DNA from: Flavobacteriales bacterium UBA1993
Lineage (GTDB): Bacteria > Bacteroidota > Bacteroidia > Flavobacteriales_G > Salibacteraceae
DNA length: 64,000 bases
Assembly (NCBI GenBank): GCA_002336485.1
Contig: DDCZ01000070.1
Coordinates: 1-64,000, forward strand
Direction: 5' to 3'
Positions 38,042-47,386 of the stretch are shown here, piece after piece. Below the pieces are notes generated by a model, which worked only from the letters and a program-made list of their open reading frames with translations, did not search any database and was not told where the DNA came from. Made by a program: the position numbers and the translations under genes. Positions within the stretch are counted from its first letter, which is position 1, and each line of letters begins with the position of its first letter.

Positions 38042-38518
38042 ATGCCAACAAGACTTTTACTCCTTTCTCAATTTCTACTCGCTTCCTTCACGATTTGCGC
38101 ACAGGAGATAGACCCAGTTGCGAATCAAACAGAATCGGCGCCTGACTTGCAGCTAGTTACACCGAGTTACATCGATTCCACCACTTCTACATTAATTGTG
38201 AGTGAAGAGGTATCTCAATATTTGATATTAATGGATTATGTAGACAAGGTGTCGCAGAATATTGAGGGATTTCGGATACAATTATTCTCAAATTCAGGCC
38301 CGGGAGCAAGAGAAAAATCCTATGAGGCCCAGACTGATTTCTTAAAGCTGTATCCAAGATACCCATCGTATGCACTATGGAATTCCCCAAATTGGGTTCT
38401 CCGAGTTGGAAATTATAGATCTAGGCTTGAAGCGGTTAGTTTTCGTGACGAAATCAAAGACTCCTACCCAGCCTCATTTGTGATCAGAGACAACATCGCG
38501 AGTCCTTTCAAGAAGTAG
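38042..38518 (+). CDS. SPOR-domain exported protein
   Basis: A 158-aa protein with a signal peptide (residues 1-20, ending TICAQ) and a C-terminal SPOR domain (about residues 78-150): GFRIQLFSNSGPGAREKSYEAQTDF, then NWVLRVGNYRSRLEAVSFRDEI. SPOR domains bind denuded peptidoglycan glycan strands, often at division sites; a role in cell wall or division is inferred from this. It is transcribed divergently from actA and convergently to infB. No neighbour suggests a specific partner. Confidence 0.82.
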   Translation: MPTRLLLLSQFLLASFTICAQEIDPVANQTESAPDLQLVTPSYIDSTTSTLIVSEEVSQYLILMDYVDKVSQNIEGFRIQLFSNSGPGAREKSYEAQTDFLKLYPRYPSYALWNSPNWVLRVGNYRSRLEAVSFRDEIKDSYPASFVIRDNIASPFKK

Positions 38519-38527
38519 CTTCTCTTA

Positions 38528-41383
38528 CTAGAGTGTACGAGCCACTTCCACTTCTTCGTAACCTTCTATGATATCACCGACATTTATGTCGTTGTAGCCG
38601 TCAAGATTCAATCCGCACTCAAATCCGTGCTTCACCTCTTTAACGTCATCCTTGAATCGTTTAAGCGATCCTAACGAGCCAGAGTGCATTACTATTCCAT
38701 CTCGAATTAAGCGCACCTTAGTATTTCTGGAAACTTTTCCATCCAATACGTAGCAACCTGCGATGGTTCCGACCTTACTGATTGTAAAGGTTTCTCGAAC
38801 TTCAATGTTACATACAACTTGCTCTTCGATCTTCGGCTTAAGCATACCTTCCATGGCAGACTTCATGTCATTGAGAGCATCGTAGATGATCGAGTACAGT
38901 CTGATCTCAATTCCTTCAGTCTCCGCTCTCTTACGAGCCTGAACAGAAGGTCGAACTTGGAAACCAATAATTATCGCTTCCGAAGCGGTGGCTAAAAGCA
39001 CATCAGACTCTGAAATCTGACCAACCGATTTGTGAATTACGTTAATCGCAATATTATCAGTAGAAAGCTTCAGCATGGAATCAGCAAGTGCTTCCACTGA
39101 ACCATCCACATCACCTTTCACAATGACGTTCACTTCATGGTAATCACCAATCTGGATAATGTCTCCAATATCTTCAAGTGTTCTTCTACGTTGAGTTCGG
39201 ATACTTTGCTCTCGTTGTAATTGTTGACGCTTGAACGCTAGGTTCTTCACTTCACGTTCGTCTTCCATCACAAGAAAGGAATCTCCAGCGCTCGGCGCGC
39301 CATTCAATCCAAGAATACTCACTGGATGAGATGGCCCTGCTTCTTCAACTGGAACGCCTCTTTCATTAAACATTGCTTTGACACGACCATAGTTACTTCC
39401 GGCTAGAATCATATCTCCTACCCGCATTGTTCCTGTTTGCACCAAGAGGGTTGAAGTATATCCACGCCCTTTATCAAGGCTCGCCTCTATAATAGTTCCT
39501 CGAGCATTACGATTCGGGTTTGCCTTAAGTTCAAGCAACTCAGACTCGAGCAACACCTTCTCTAGCAATTCGTCAATGTTTAGTCCATTTTTAGCACTAA
39601 CCTCTTGACACTGAAACTTACCACCCCAATCCTCAACTAGGATATTCATATTGGCAAGTTGTTCCTTTATCTTTTCAGGATTCGCTCCATCGCGATCCAT
39701 CTTATTAAACGCAAAGACCATTGGCACTCCAGCAGCTTGGGCGTGATTTATTGCCTCCACTGTTTGTGGCATCACCGCATCGTCCGCTGCGATCACAATA
39801 ATTGCAATATCTGTGACTTGAGCACCTCTCGCACGCATGGCGGTAAACGCCTCGTGACCTGGCGTATCAAGGAAAGTAATAACCTTACCACCTTCTAACT
39901 GAACACTGTAGGCGCCAATATGCTGGGTTATTCCTCCAGCTTCACCAGCGATTACGTTTTCACGTCGAACATGGTCCAATAAAGAGGTTTTACCGTGGTC
40001 AACATGGCCCATGACGGTTACAATAGGTGCACGTTCTAAAAGATCTTCATCGTCATCCACTTCTTCTTGGATACTTTCTTCGATGTCCGCACCAACAAAT
40101 TCAACGGTGAATCCAAATTCCTCAGCTAATAGCGTCAATGTTTCTTGATCCAATCTCTGATTGATGGAGACCATCATACCAAGCGTCATACACATTGAAA
40201 TAACCTCTGTAGCAGAGATTTCCATCATAGTCGCCAGCTCACTTACTGTTACAAATTCGGTGAGTTTTAGCACTTTCTGCTCTTCCTGCTGCTGCTCAAC
40301 CTCACGCTGCATTTTTTCACTTACAGCATCTCTTCTTTCCTTTCGGTATTTCGATCGAGTCGACTTTCCTTTATTCTTTAAGGCTGCGAGAGTTTCACGT
40401 ACTTGATTCTGAACTTGCTCTTCTGTAAGCTCAGCTTTAGGAGCGGCTTTAACTCCCTTGTTTCCTTTATTGAATCGGTCGCCTTGACCACTTCCAGATC
40501 GTATGGTTTTACCCGGCACAACCTGTTGTATTCTCTTACGCTTTTTTTTGTTTTTATCCGCATCATCACCGGTGCGTTTGACAGGCCTTGACGACGGCGG
40601 CAAAACAATTTTCCCAACCAGTTTAGGGCCGTCCAGTTTTTGCGCTTTCGCTTGAACAAACTCAGGAACTACTCTCGGTGCTTCAGCCGCTGGTTTTTCA
40701 ACCGCAGGCGTTTGTTCAGGAGCACTTTTCTCTACTGGCGCTGGTTTCGGCTCCTGTGGAGCCGCCTTGGTTGGCTCTGCTGTCTTTTTCTTAGGTCTAT
40801 TTGACTTGATCGTAGACAAATCAATTTTCCCTACAACGGTCGGACCATCGGAACCTGCATCTTTTGCAGGTTTTGGTTTAGACTCTTCTTCTTTTGGCTT
40901 CTCTTCCTCAACCGGTTTTACTTCCTCCTTGGCAACCGGAGTTGGCTCAGGTTCAGGTGTAGGTGCTGGGGCGGGCGTTGGCTCTGGCTCAGGAGCTGGT
41001 GTTGGAGCCGGCTCTTTCGCTGCTGGAGCGGGTGTAGGTTCAGGCGTCGGCGCCGGAGCAGCCGTTTCCGTGAATCCACCGACGTTCTTGATCAAGATTT
41101 CCTCCTGATCCGCTGGCCCACCGGGTTTTGTTTTAGACTGTGTATCTAAGGTGATTGTTTCACGCACAACCTTCGTCTGTGATAAGGCTTCAGACTTTTG
41201 CTTTTTCGCACGATCAGGCGCATACTCATCCAAAAGCATCTGGTAAGCATCCGATTCGAGTTTCGTGTTTGGACGCGCCTCTATTTTAATTCCCTTGGTT
41301 CCAAGGAAATCAACAACAGTTGATAGTCCAACATTTAATTCTTTGGCTGCTTTACTAAGTCTTATTGGTCCGTTATCTGACAT
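38528..41383 (-). CDS. infB: Translation initiation factor IF-2
   Basis: A GTPase that brings initiator tRNA to the 30S subunit. The N-terminal IF2_N domain (residues 1-50) is followed by a long Pro/Glu/Ala/Lys region (about 90-290) with EPTPAPA-type repeats, a second IF2_N segment near 370-420, and the G domain with [11 protein letters not shown] (G1), DTPGHEAF (G3) and NKMD (G4). Domains II, III and IV follow, with [12 protein letters not shown]. 951 aa. Last gene of rimP-nusA-infB. The acidic, proline-rich linker is longer than in E. coli but usual in this phylum. Confidence 0.98.
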   Translation of the reverse strand: MSDNGPIRLSKAAKELNVGLSTVVDFLGTKGIKIEARPNTKLESDAYQMLLDEYAPDRAKKQKSEALSQTKVVRETITLDTQSKTKPGGPADQEEILIKNVGGFTETAAPAPTPEPTPAPAAKEPAPTPAPEPEPTPAPAPTPEPEPTPVAKEEVKPVEEEKPKEEESKPKPAKDAGSDGPTVVGKIDLSTIKSNRPKKKTAEPTKAAPQEPKPAPVEKSAPEQTPAVEKPAAEAPRVVPEFVQAKAQKLDGPKLVGKIVLPPSSRPVKRTGDDADKNKKKRKRIQQVVPGKTIRSGSGQGDRFNKGNKGVKAAPKAELTEEQVQNQVRETLAALKNKGKSTRSKYRKERRDAVSEKMQREVEQQQEEQKVLKLTEFVTVSELATMMEISATEVISMCMTLGMMVSINQRLDQETLTLLAEEFGFTVEFVGADIEESIQEEVDDDEDLLERAPIVTVMGHVDHGKTSLLDHVRRENVIAGEAGGITQHIGAYSVQLEGGKVITFLDTPGHEAFTAMRARGAQVTDIAIIVIAADDAVMPQTVEAINHAQAAGVPMVFAFNKMDRDGANPEKIKEQLANMNILVEDWGGKFQCQEVSAKNGLNIDELLEKVLLESELLELKANPNRNARGTIIEASLDKGRGYTSTLLVQTGTMRVGDMILAGSNYGRVKAMFNERGVPVEEAGPSHPVSILGLNGAPSAGDSFLVMEDEREVKNLAFKRQQLQREQSIRTQRRRTLEDIGDIIQIGDYHEVNVIVKGDVDGSVEALADSMLKLSTDNIAINVIHKSVGQISESDVLLATASEAIIIGFQVRPSVQARKRAETEGIEIRLYSIIYDALNDMKSAMEGMLKPKIEEQVVCNIEVRETFTISKVGTIAGCYVLDGKVSRNTKVRLIRDGIVMHSGSLGSLKRFKDDVKEVKHGFECGLNLDGYNDINVGDIIEGYEEVEVARTL

Positions 41384-41424
41384 ATATTAATGCGAATCTC
41401 GTTAAAATTAAATATCGATCAGCT

Positions 41425-42660
41425 TTATTCGAATTCCGATTTAAGAATTTCGATAATTTCTGTGATGGTCTCCTCTTCCAGATCAGTTCTCTTGACTAGG
41501 TCTTTGGCACCGATTTCAAGCACGCTCTTCGCGGTATCACATCCTATTGCCTTTAACTCATCAATGATCCAATGATCAATTTCATCCGCAAACTCTTCCA
41601 AGTCCACGTCTTCAAAATCATCTTCAGATTCTCGATAAACATCTATTTCATAACCGGTAAGTTTACCTGCTAGTTTAATGTTGTGTCCCCCTTTTCCAAT
41701 GGCAAGTGACACTTGATCTGGCTTGAGGTAAACTCGAGCGTTCTCGCCTTCCTCATCCAACTTAATCGATGTGATTTTGGCCGGGCTCAACGCACGCTGA
41801 ATAAACAGCATTGAGTTGGCAGTATAGTTAATCACATCAATGTTTTCGTTTCTCAACTCACGCACAATTCCGTGGATACGAGACCCCTTCATTCCAACAC
41901 ATGCACCAACTGGGTCGATCCGATCGTCGTATGATTCAACCGCAACTTTGGCTCGTTCTCCTGGCTCTCGGACGATTTTCTTAATCGTTATTAAACCATC
42001 AAATATTTCAGGTACTTCCATCTCAAACAGTCTTTCAAGGAAGGCTGGCGATGTACGAGACAATATAATTACTGGACTCGCATTCTTCATATCTACCTTG
42101 CTCACCACGGCGCGCACGGTATCTCCTTTTTTGAAGTAATCCGTAGGGATTTGCTCCATCTTAGGAAGCACTAATTCATTGCCTTCATCATCTAAAACGA
42201 GAATCTCACGCTTCCAAATCTGATAGACCTCACCGGTAATAATATCACCAACTCTATCCTTATACTTCTTATAAATGCTGTCCTTCTCCAGTTCTTGAAT
42301 CTTACCTACTAGGTTTTGACGCATGCTCAAAATCGCTCTTCTCCCGAAGTTCTCAATTTTTAATTCTTCAGATGCTTCCTCACCTACTTCAAAATCAGGT
42401 TCAATTTTGATGGCTTGCTTATACTCGATTTCCGTTAGGTCATCTTCAACTTCCCCATTCTTTACAATTGTTCTATTTCTCCAAATCTCTAAGTCACCTT
42501 TATCAGGGTTAATGATTATGTCAAAATTGGAATCATCTTCAAATTCCTTCAGAATCATACCTCGAATTACATCCTCTAGGATGTGCATCATAGTGACTCT
42601 GTCAATGTTCTTAAAGTCCTTAAAGTCCTGAAAGGACTCAATTAATTCATCTGCATTCAT
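41425..42660 (-). CDS. nusA: Transcription termination/antitermination factor NusA
   Basis: An RNA polymerase-associated elongation factor, 411 aa. The N-terminal domain (1-125) precedes an S1 domain (GDIITGEVYQIWKREILVLDDEGNELVLPK, about 135-205) and two KH domains (GACVGMKGSRIHGIVRELRNE; VSLAIGKGGHNIKLAGKLTG). The C-terminal acidic region is shorter than the E. coli repeats. It sits between rimP (13 bases) and infB (41 bases), the conserved order. Confidence 0.97.
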   Translation of the reverse strand: MNADELIESFQDFKDFKNIDRVTMMHILEDVIRGMILKEFEDDSNFDIIINPDKGDLEIWRNRTIVKNGEVEDDLTEIEYKQAIKIEPDFEVGEEASEELKIENFGRRAILSMRQNLVGKIQELEKDSIYKKYKDRVGDIITGEVYQIWKREILVLDDEGNELVLPKMEQIPTDYFKKGDTVRAVVSKVDMKNASPVIILSRTSPAFLERLFEMEVPEIFDGLITIKKIVREPGERAKVAVESYDDRIDPVGACVGMKGSRIHGIVRELRNENIDVINYTANSMLFIQRALSPAKITSIKLDEEGENARVYLKPDQVSLAIGKGGHNIKLAGKLTGYEIDVYRESEDDFEDVDLEEFADEIDHWIIDELKAIGCDTAKSVLEIGAKDLVKRTDLEEETITEIIEILKSEFE

Positions 42661-42673
42661 AGCTCGAATCAGT

Positions 42674-43120
42674 TTATTTAAATGATACTCTAACCTTTGT
42701 TTCCAAAATATCCTCGAGAGGAAACATCACTTCTCTTTCAGGGAGTTTTTTCTTTTTTAAGGCGGGCAATCCAATCTTCAACGCCTCACCTGCCTCTAAT
42801 AGTTTACCGATAACCTCAGATCCATCCGCAAGCTTGAGGCTGACATCGCGACCAACATTCTTCGTGTATTGTCGTTCAACTTTCAATGGTTGTCCAATTC
42901 CAGCAGAAAGAACTTGAAGTTCAAAATCTTCAAGTTCTCGATCAAGATTTCCCTCAATTTGCCGGCTTATTGCAACGCAATCGTCTATACTAAGCCCTAC
43001 ATCACTGTCCATTTCAACTTTTATCTTATTTCCAGGGTTCACTTGAACCTCGACAATAAAAAGTGGACCATCGCCAATCTTCTCTTCAATTAACGCTCGT
43101 ATTTGGCTTTCGGTTATCAT
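42674..43120 (-). CDS. rimP: Ribosome maturation factor RimP
   Basis: Needed for 30S subunit assembly. 148 aa from the ATG at 43120; in-frame upstream codons extend through a terminator hairpin and are not part of the protein. Visible: VEVQVNPGNKIKVEMDSDVGLSIDDCVAISRQIE (N-terminal domain), a VLSAGIGQPLK motif and the C-terminal SH3-like part with LADGSEVIGKL. First gene of rimP-nusA-infB, just downstream of the terminator of the MORN-repeat gene. Confidence 0.93.
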   Translation of the reverse strand: MITESQIRALIEEKIGDGPLFIVEVQVNPGNKIKVEMDSDVGLSIDDCVAISRQIEGNLDRELEDFELQVLSAGIGQPLKVERQYTKNVGRDVSLKLADGSEVIGKLLEAGEALKIGLPALKKKKLPEREVMFPLEDILETKVRVSFK

Positions 43121-43131
43121 CGGTTTTTTGC

Positions 43132-43157
43132 AAAAAAAAGAGGGGATAACTCCCCTC
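43132..43157 (-). terminator. Intrinsic terminator after the MORN-repeat gene
   Basis: A 7-bp stem (GAGGGGA / TCCCCTC, 43140-43146 with 43151-43157) and 4-base loop, followed on the minus strand by eight Ts. It ends 11 bases before the rimP ATG and separates the two units. Confidence 0.85.
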
Positions 43158-43205
43158 ACTCCTTCATTAATACGCTGCAAATATATAGAACATTTCTTTT
43201 TCTTA

Positions 43206-44828
43206 TTACTTCTGGCGTACACCATTTTTATAGACTGACATGCTAATGACCTTTCCATCGTCGTCATAGTCGATTACCTTTCCGTGTGGCAATCCATTTC
43301 GATAGTTTCTTTCGCTTAGTAATGTTTGTCTTGGACCCCACATTAAGCTTTTCCCATCGAGCCGATCCATTTGATACGATTCTTGCCTCATTTTGGCTCC
43401 ATGTTCATAGTAATAGACACACTTACCATCCTTGGCTCCTTGTGTGTAATGACATTCATAGTCGATGTTTCCGGCTTGGAAGTAGTATTTCCAATCGCCA
43501 TCGTTTAATCCTTTTGAGTAGGCACCCTCTTCTCTTGTCTTTCCGTTGAGATAACCGTAATTCCATGGGCCTTCTTTCAGCCCATCAACTCTTTTTCCAG
43601 TATAGTTCATTTTCCCGTTATCAAACCATCCTTCCCAGAGTCCATCCATAATCCCGGCCTTATATGTTCCCTGATCCTTTTTTTGACCATTCTCATACCA
43701 AGACATCCATTCTCCATCCTCCTTGCCCATATTGTAATCACCTTCCTGAAGCAATCTACCTGATTCGAAAAAGACTTGCCAATGACCATCCTTTTTATCG
43801 GCGCTGTAGGAGCCGATTTTCCAATTTGATCCATCTTTATAATACATCTTCCATTCTCCCTCACGCAGGTCATGCCTGAAATCTCCCTCCGCCTCAACCT
43901 TTCCATTCTCAAAATAGTAAGTCCAATGTCCGTGCTGCCTTCCTGCAACAAATTCGCCAATCATATACTTAGTGCCCGTACTGTTATACCAAATCCACTC
44001 TCCTGTCTTCAGGCCCTTCGCATAGGCCCCTTCAACGCTTAGTTTTTCATTGGGATACCAGTTCTTATATGGGCCATCCAACTCACCGCTATTATATGCA
44101 AGTTCCTTGTGTTTTCCTCCATCTTCATAGTAGAATTTCCATATTCCATTTCGAAGACTACCCTTTAGTGTACCCTCCATTTCAGGGTTAGAGTTTTCAT
44201 AAAAATACTCGGCATTTCCATTAAAGATTGAGTCCTGTACGGCTATTCGCGAGCGTAGTGGTCCACTTTTCCAATAGTCAAATTGAATCCCATTTCCATT
44301 TTTGATTGATTGGTTTCGATCTTTGTCCCAACAGTTTATCGAAAGCTCCAATCCGTTTACAAATTTCGATTCCTTCCATTTATCGCCTTCTGGAAACCAG
44401 AATACCCAATCGCCATCCTTTGTATCATAGGCATAGCTTCCTTTTTGAGCCATATTTCCGTTCGGATACCACTCCTTATATAGGCTGTCGCGCACTGAGG
44501 AAAGCACCCCACTTTGAAAAATCAATTTAAAATAGCCCTCTGACTGACGCTGACCATTGTCAAACCAATAAATGAGTTTTCCACTAAGCTTTCCATTTGT
44601 ATAATTTGCTTCCTCCTGTTTTTTACCGTTTGGATAATTGTAAATCCAGGTACCATGTTTCTTACCGAGTAAAAAATCCCCTTCGCTGTAAACATTTGCC
44701 TTCTCCGTGTCATAGTAATCTACGTAGTGCTCGAGTTCAATAATCGGCATAGGCTTTTTCTCCTCTTGAGATATGGCCGCAAAATGAATCAAGACGAAAA
44801 AGCATGTTATGAGTCCAGTATTTTTCAT
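43206..44828 (-). CDS. Exported MORN-repeat (YwqK-like) protein
   Basis: A 540-aa protein with a signal peptide (residues 1-20, ending AAISQ) and about 20 tandem MORN-like repeats of roughly 23 residues, each with the frame G-x-W-x-x-Y/W-x-x-N-G-x-x-x-x-E-G-x-Y-x-x-G. The repeats fill residues 40-535 with no other domain. Databases often label this type "toxin-antitoxin system YwqK family antitoxin", but there is no toxin gene here and the export signal argues against that role; a surface or periplasmic scaffold is more likely. A TAGCTTTG element lies 4 bases before the ATG. Monocistronic. Confidence 0.85.
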   Translation of the reverse strand: MKNTGLITCFFVLIHFAAISQEEKKPMPIIELEHYVDYYDTEKANVYSEGDFLLGKKHGTWIYNYPNGKKQEEANYTNGKLSGKLIYWFDNGQRQSEGYFKLIFQSGVLSSVRDSLYKEWYPNGNMAQKGSYAYDTKDGDWVFWFPEGDKWKESKFVNGLELSINCWDKDRNQSIKNGNGIQFDYWKSGPLRSRIAVQDSIFNGNAEYFYENSNPEMEGTLKGSLRNGIWKFYYEDGGKHKELAYNSGELDGPYKNWYPNEKLSVEGAYAKGLKTGEWIWYNSTGTKYMIGEFVAGRQHGHWTYYFENGKVEAEGDFRHDLREGEWKMYYKDGSNWKIGSYSADKKDGHWQVFFESGRLLQEGDYNMGKEDGEWMSWYENGQKKDQGTYKAGIMDGLWEGWFDNGKMNYTGKRVDGLKEGPWNYGYLNGKTREEGAYSKGLNDGDWKYYFQAGNIDYECHYTQGAKDGKCVYYYEHGAKMRQESYQMDRLDGKSLMWGPRQTLLSERNYRNGLPHGKVIDYDDDGKVISMSVYKNGVRQK

Positions 44829-44832
44829 CCTT

Positions 44833-44840
44833 CAAAGCTA
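44833..44840 (-). promoter_or_regulatory. Bacteroidota -7 element for the MORN-repeat gene
   Basis: On the minus strand TAGCTTTG, a perfect TAnnTTTG match, with only 4 bases to the ATG at 44828, so transcription would start at the start codon. No clear -33 element is visible. Confidence 0.4.
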
Positions 44841-44951
44841 ATTGGCCGACGTATGATGCATTTTATCGAAAAAAGAAAGTTTTCATAGATTGGTGTTAAC
44901 TCCACCGCACACCACAATCAATGATTGGCTTTATTTGCAAAAAAATATCCC

Positions 44952-45710
44952 ATGTCCGAGGCCTACGTAAATACTTCGACCACCGATGGCATTGCCGTCG
45001 TTGAGTTTTTTCACCCGCAAAGCAATTCTTTGCCTGGTTCGATATTGGGAGAAATTGCCAAGCAAATTGATCAAGCTGGTCAGTCTGATGCGTCTTGTAT
45101 ATTACTCAAATCAAGTGGGGAGCGGGCCTTCTGTGCCGGCGCAAGCTTCGATGAGCTAATTGCGGTTGACGACGCCCAGGGCGGATTAGAGTTCTTTACT
45201 GGATTTGAGAAGGTTATCAATGCAATTCGCCGATCTCCGAAGTTTGTAATTGGCAGAGTACAAGGGAAAGCCGTTGGAGGTGGAGTTGGCCTTGCAAGCG
45301 CAGTTGACTATTGCTTCGCCACTAAACATGCGTCGATAAAGCTGTCAGAACTGGCTATCGGAATTGGCCCTTTCGTTGTTGGCCCGGCCGTTGAACGTAA
45401 AATGGGGAAATCAGCTTTTACAGAACTGGCGATAGACGCAAGTGAATGGCGAACAGCCGAATGGGCTCAAACACGAGGACTTTACAATTCAGTTAGTGAC
45501 GATGCTACGCTAATGGATGCGGCACTGGATGCCTTTCTTACTCGAATAAAGAAGTATAGCCCAGAGGCAATGACAGAACTAAAACATGTCTTCTGGGAAG
45601 GCACAGAACATTGGGATACGCTCTTGGTTGATCGAGCAAAAATTAGCGGCCGGTTGGTGCTATCTGATTTCACGAAAAACGCAATTAACTCTTTTAAAAC
45701 TAAATCTTAA
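44952..45710 (+). CDS. Enoyl-CoA hydratase/isomerase family protein
   Basis: Crotonase-fold protein of 252 aa. Oxyanion-hole and CoA-binding segments are visible: GERAFCAGASFDEL and GKAVGGGVGLASAVDYCFATKHASIKLSELAIGIGPFVVGP. The Glu in LSELAIGIG fits one catalytic acid position. Which acyl-CoA is the substrate cannot be read; a role in fatty acid or amino acid degradation is likely. The ATG at 44952 is chosen over a TTG at 44925. The next gene, a DUF3078 protein, begins 8 bases downstream. Confidence 0.88.
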   Translation: MSEAYVNTSTTDGIAVVEFFHPQSNSLPGSILGEIAKQIDQAGQSDASCILLKSSGERAFCAGASFDELIAVDDAQGGLEFFTGFEKVINAIRRSPKFVIGRVQGKAVGGGVGLASAVDYCFATKHASIKLSELAIGIGPFVVGPAVERKMGKSAFTELAIDASEWRTAEWAQTRGLYNSVSDDATLMDAALDAFLTRIKKYSPEAMTELKHVFWEGTEHWDTLLVDRAKISGRLVLSDFTKNAINSFKTKS

Positions 45711-45718
45711 TTATCAAT

Positions 45719-46678
45719 ATGAAGCATGTATTATTAACTGCATGTCTGTTGTCTCTCATGGCAACGACATACGCACAAGATGAGGCAGCTACTGAAGCTG
45801 CGGTTGAGGGACCATGGAAAAAAGGCGGAATCGCTGGATTGAATTTCTCACAAACTTATTTATCAAACTGGCAAGGTGGTGGTAACAACGCCATTAACGG
45901 AACTGCTATCCTTAGTCTTTATGCAAATTATGCAAAAGACAAATGGACATGGGACAATACGTTTGATGCTGCATACGGTCAAACGCTTATCGGCAAACTA
46001 GACGATGGAGCTCAATTTCAAAAAACAGACGATAAAATTGAAATCAACTCTAAAGTTGGACATACGACACCTTTGCTAAATGTCTACTGGGCTGGCTTGG
46101 CTACATTCAGAACCCAATGGGACGCTGGATATGATTATGGAACTCCAACGAGACCGCTGATTTCTGATCCGTTTGCTCCAGGTTACTTTTTGCTCGGAAC
46201 GGGTATTGATTACAAACCAAGTGAAGGATTCAGTGTATACCTATCTCCATTGACAGCAAAGGTTACCATTGTTGATAATCAAAGATTAGCAAACGCTGGC
46301 GCATTCGGTGTTGCGGCTGCAGAATACGACCCTGTAACTGTTGCTATGACTGCCGAAGGTGAGAATGTTAGATATGAAATCGGTGGATATTTAAAAGTCG
46401 CCTATCAAAAGGATTTGATGGAAAATGTGAAGCTTACCACAAAGGCAGATTTCTTCGCGAACTACTTGCAAAACGCTGGAAACATTGATGTGAACTGGGA
46501 AACTCTTATTGCGATGAAAATCAACAAGTTTCTAACCGCTAGCCTGAGCACACACCTCATCTATGACGACGACATTAACATCGCCGTTGACCGAAATGAT
46601 GATGGAATTAACGACGGAAATGGCCCTAGAATTCAGTTTAAAGAAGTTCTTTCATTAGGACTTAGCTACCAATTCTAA
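45719..46678 (+). CDS. DUF3078 outer-envelope protein
   Basis: A 319-aa protein with a signal peptide (residues 1-19, ending TTYAQ) and then the DUF3078 pattern: WKKGGIAGLNFSQTYLSNWQGGGNNAINGTAIL, KWTWDNTFDAAYGQT and KVGHTTPLLNVYWAGLATFRTQWDAGYDY. Beta-rich, with a terminal aromatic (LSYQF), consistent with an outer-membrane barrel. Function unknown. It is probably cotranscribed with the enoyl-CoA hydratase, and its stop overlaps the convergent DUF2461 gene by 4 bases. Confidence 0.85.
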   Translation: MKHVLLTACLLSLMATTYAQDEAATEAAVEGPWKKGGIAGLNFSQTYLSNWQGGGNNAINGTAILSLYANYAKDKWTWDNTFDAAYGQTLIGKLDDGAQFQKTDDKIEINSKVGHTTPLLNVYWAGLATFRTQWDAGYDYGTPTRPLISDPFAPGYFLLGTGIDYKPSEGFSVYLSPLTAKVTIVDNQRLANAGAFGVAAAEYDPVTVAMTAEGENVRYEIGGYLKVAYQKDLMENVKLTTKADFFANYLQNAGNIDVNWETLIAMKINKFLTASLSTHLIYDDDINIAVDRNDDGINDGNGPRIQFKEVLSLGLSYQF

Positions 46679-47343
46679 TCGTTAAGTGGCGCATGAAGAA
46701 ATTGCCTCATTCGAGCACTCGCTTCATACCGTCGAAACATTTCATCGATAAGGGTATCACCTATTATTTCACTTGGATCTAGGTCTGAGTAATAATAGAA
46801 CTGTTTATTCGCAATAAGCGGTTGTTCTTCCTGAATTTCAACAAATTCAGAGGGCAACCGCTTATTTTTTTCTCCCCTAATTTCACCAAAATATTTCTTG
46901 AACTCATTGTCGTTTACCAGTGATTTAAAGCCTTGGGTGTTGTACAGAATTTCTTGGCGAATGGCGTGCAATTGTTCCTTGTTTGGTTGGTAAACGCCGC
47001 CATAGACTCGGGCATGTTTCTCTCCAAGTTCCAAATACATTCCTGCCACAGCCATTTCCTTTCTACCTCCTCTACCAATGATTGCAGAAACCTGTGTTTT
47101 GTACGGCGTTTTATCCTTTGAAAAGCGCACATCTCTGTAAATTCTGAATATGGCATCCTTGGGTTGGATTCTGCATTCAGGATCATACGCTTGCATCCGC
47201 TCAATCATCTGCGCAACGAACTCTTCGAAAGGCTTTTTGACGTTTTCCTCGTACCTATTTTTATTGGCTAGAAACCAATCCCGATTGTTGTTTTTCTTTA
47301 GGTCGGTGAAGAAAGATTCGAATGAAGGTTGGAACCAAGCCAT
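46675..47343 (-). CDS. DUF2461 (TIGR02453) family protein
   Basis: A 222-aa protein with the DUF2461 pattern: LKKNNNRDWFLANKNRYEENVKKPFEEFV near the start, then DAIFRIYRDVRFSKDKTPYKTQVSA and a GMYLELGEKHARVYGGVYQP segment. No signal peptide, so it is cytoplasmic. The biochemical function is unknown. It lies just upstream of nothing obvious: the sensor kinase gene on the same strand ends 44 bases before its start, so the two could be cotranscribed. Confidence 0.88.
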   Translation of the reverse strand: MAWFQPSFESFFTDLKKNNNRDWFLANKNRYEENVKKPFEEFVAQMIERMQAYDPECRIQPKDAIFRIYRDVRFSKDKTPYKTQVSAIIGRGGRKEMAVAGMYLELGEKHARVYGGVYQPNKEQLHAIRQEILYNTQGFKSLVNDNEFKKYFGEIRGEKNKRLPSEFVEIQEEQPLIANKQFYYYSDLDPSEIIGDTLIDEMFRRYEASARMRQFLHAPLND

Positions 47344-47386
47344 AAGTTTCAGGTTGTATAATTCGACCTAAAAGTATAATACTCGA

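Noticed and set aside
38505..38525. Hairpin AGAAGTAGCTTCT between the SPOR and infB genes
   Set aside because: A 5-bp stem with a 3-base loop and no T-run; cannot be distinguished from chance.
40767..41108. Open frame opposite infB with Gly/Ala/Val repeats
   Set aside because: It mirrors the Pro/Glu/Ala repeats of the IF-2 linker on the other strand; no start signal or family similarity.
43206..44828. Toxin-antitoxin system suggested by the usual name of YwqK-like proteins
   Set aside because: The protein has a signal peptide, no toxin gene is adjacent, and a terminator isolates it from rimP.
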